From assembly GCA_035455185.1 (NCBI GenBank), contig DATIFQ010000363.1, positions 1-13,889 on the forward strand: a stretch of 13,889 nucleotides of DNA, given 5' to 3'. This document shows, piece after piece, positions 13,097-13,889 of this stretch. Made by a program: the position numbers and the translations under genes. Source of the DNA: JAEHDI01 sp035455185 (lineage in GTDB: Bacteria > Acidobacteriota > Terriglobia > Bryobacterales > Bryobacteraceae). The notes below the pieces were generated by a model, which was not told where the DNA came from, did not search any database, and saw only the letters and a program-made list of their open reading frames with translations. How positions within the stretch are numbered: position 1 is the stretch's first letter; every line of letters begins with the position of its first letter.

Positions 13097-13889
13097 ATGC
13101 CAATAGAACGATCCTTCGCGGCGCTGCTACTCTGCGCCCTCTCCTGTTCCGCGCAACCGGCCTCGGGCCGCGCTTCAATCGACCTCCGGTACAAGCTTTT
13201 CCAGGAGAACCTTGTGCGCCGGGCCGAGGCGATCACACGCGCTTTCCCGGGCGACATCACCACGCTCGCCGAATGGCAGCGTCGCCGCCCGGAGATCAAG
13301 AAGCAGTACTTGTACGCGCTCGGACTCGACCCGATGCCGGCGAAGACCCCGCTCAAAGCGCAGGTTACCGGCGGCTTCGAGCGTGACGGCTACCGCGTCG
13401 AGAACATCGTTTTTCAGAGCATGCCCGGTCTCTACGTCACCGGCAATCTCTACTTGCCCGCGGGCAAACAGGGCCGTCTTCCCACCGTGCTCTACCTCTG
13501 CGGTCATTCGCCCGGACCTTGGGGAAACAAAGTGCGCTATCAGCACCACGGCATCTGGTTCGCCCGTCACGGCTACGCCGCGTTCCTGATTGACTCCATC
13601 GAATTTGGCGAGGTCCCCGGACTCCATCACGGCACCCACGACCTCGAAATGTGGGACTGGCTATCCCTCGGCTACACACCCGCCGGACCCGAGGTCTGGA
13701 ACGCCATCCGCGCGCTGGACTACCTGGAAACGCGCCCCGAGGTCGATCCCAAACGCGTCTCCGTCACCGGCATCTCCGGCGGCGGCGCCATCACCTGGTT
13801 CGCCGCCGCGGCCGACGAACGCTTCCAGGTCGCTGCGCCCGTCTGCTCCACCTGGACCGTCGAGCACCACACCGCCCTCGACGCCGTCC
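13097..13889 (+). CDS. Secreted alpha/beta hydrolase, acetylxylan-esterase-like, 3' truncated by window
   Basis: The frame from ATG 13097 stays open to the window end (264 residues visible). The N-terminus has a signal sequence (MPIERSFAALLLCALSCSAQ). LSC is a poor lipobox, so cleavage by signal peptidase I near residue 19 is as likely as lipidation. The alpha/beta-hydrolase core shows strand LPTVLYLCGHSPGPWG (about 128-143, oxyanion-hole region), GYAAFLIDSIEFGE (159-172) and the nucleophile elbow GISGGG (225-230, S227). The catalytic Asp and His would lie beyond the window. Similarity is to the acetylxylan esterase/dienelactone-hydrolase-like group, so cleavage of an ester on a plant-derived substrate is a reasonable inference; a peptidase of the prolyl-oligopeptidase clan is the alternative. 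No good Shine-Dalgarno sequence precedes the start. The receptor relic and a REP-like element lie just upstream. Confidence 0.85.
   Translation, partial: MPIERSFAALLLCALSCSAQPASGRASIDLRYKLFQENLVRRAEAITRAFPGDITTLAEWQRRRPEIKKQYLYALGLDPMPAKTPLKAQVTGGFERDGYRVENIVFQSMPGLYVTGNLYLPAGKQGRLPTVLYLCGHSPGPWGNKVRYQHHGIWFARHGYAAFLIDSIEFGEVPGLHHGTHDLEMWDWLSLGYTPAGPEVWNAIRALDYLETRPEVDPKRVSVTGISGGGAITWFAAAADERFQVAAPVCSTWTVEHHTALDAV

Noticed and set aside
13097..13160. Lipoprotein signal on the esterase
   Set aside because: ALSC lacks the usual Leu at -3 and Gly/Ala at -1; ordinary secretion is at least as likely, so no lipid anchor is claimed.

Overview
The window looks like a chromosomal segment of an Acidobacteriota bacterium, probably Bryobacterales/Solibacter-like. 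This is inferred from two very long TonB-dependent receptors of the Oar type (N-terminal carboxypeptidase-regulatory-like domain, about 1,100-1,230 residues, no SusD partner), a sulfatase-fold/TPR lipoprotein, GC-rich coding DNA and dispersed intergenic repeats. I saw no tRNA, rRNA, CRISPR array, insertion sequence or phage gene.

Layout. 1-1163 (+): the 3' end of a NarX/DegS-type sensor kinase, translationally coupled through a GTGA overlap to a NarL/FixJ-type response regulator. 1172-1954 (-): a class I SAM-dependent methyltransferase convergent with the regulator. 2067-3314 (+): a ROK-family repressor with a recognisable promoter and a candidate self-operator, divergent from the methyltransferase. 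3564-6851 (+): TonB-dependent receptor 1, preceded by a promoter overlapped by an 18-bp near-perfect palindrome and followed by a GC-rich hairpin terminator. 6954-8906 (-): a lipoprotein with an alkaline phosphatase/sulfatase-fold domain plus five TPRs. 8986-12669 (-): TonB-dependent receptor 2, separated from the lipoprotein gene by a strong hairpin and preceded by a 16-bp AT-rich palindrome. 12670-13096: a repeat-rich intergenic region. 13097-13889 (+): the 5' part of a secreted alpha/beta hydrolase of the acetylxylan-esterase type, running off the window.

Working model (inference): this is a nutrient-acquisition neighbourhood. The ROK repressor would sense a sugar-like effector and may control itself and receptor 1. 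Receptor 2 and the downstream sulfatase-fold lipoprotein form a second unit, and the secreted esterase could release or trim substrates. The substrates cannot be read from sequence.

The most notable structural observation is a vestige of a third receptor gene at about 12878-12940. It carries the last codons, stop and terminator hairpin of a receptor-1-like gene, sits head-on to receptor 2 and lies upstream of the esterase. It implies past duplication and deletion or recombination among receptor genes here. Other points of interest are the three promoter palindromes, a kinase with hydrophobic helices after its ATPase domain, a Thr in the nucleophile position of the sulfatase-fold protein, and a double-hairpin REP-like element.
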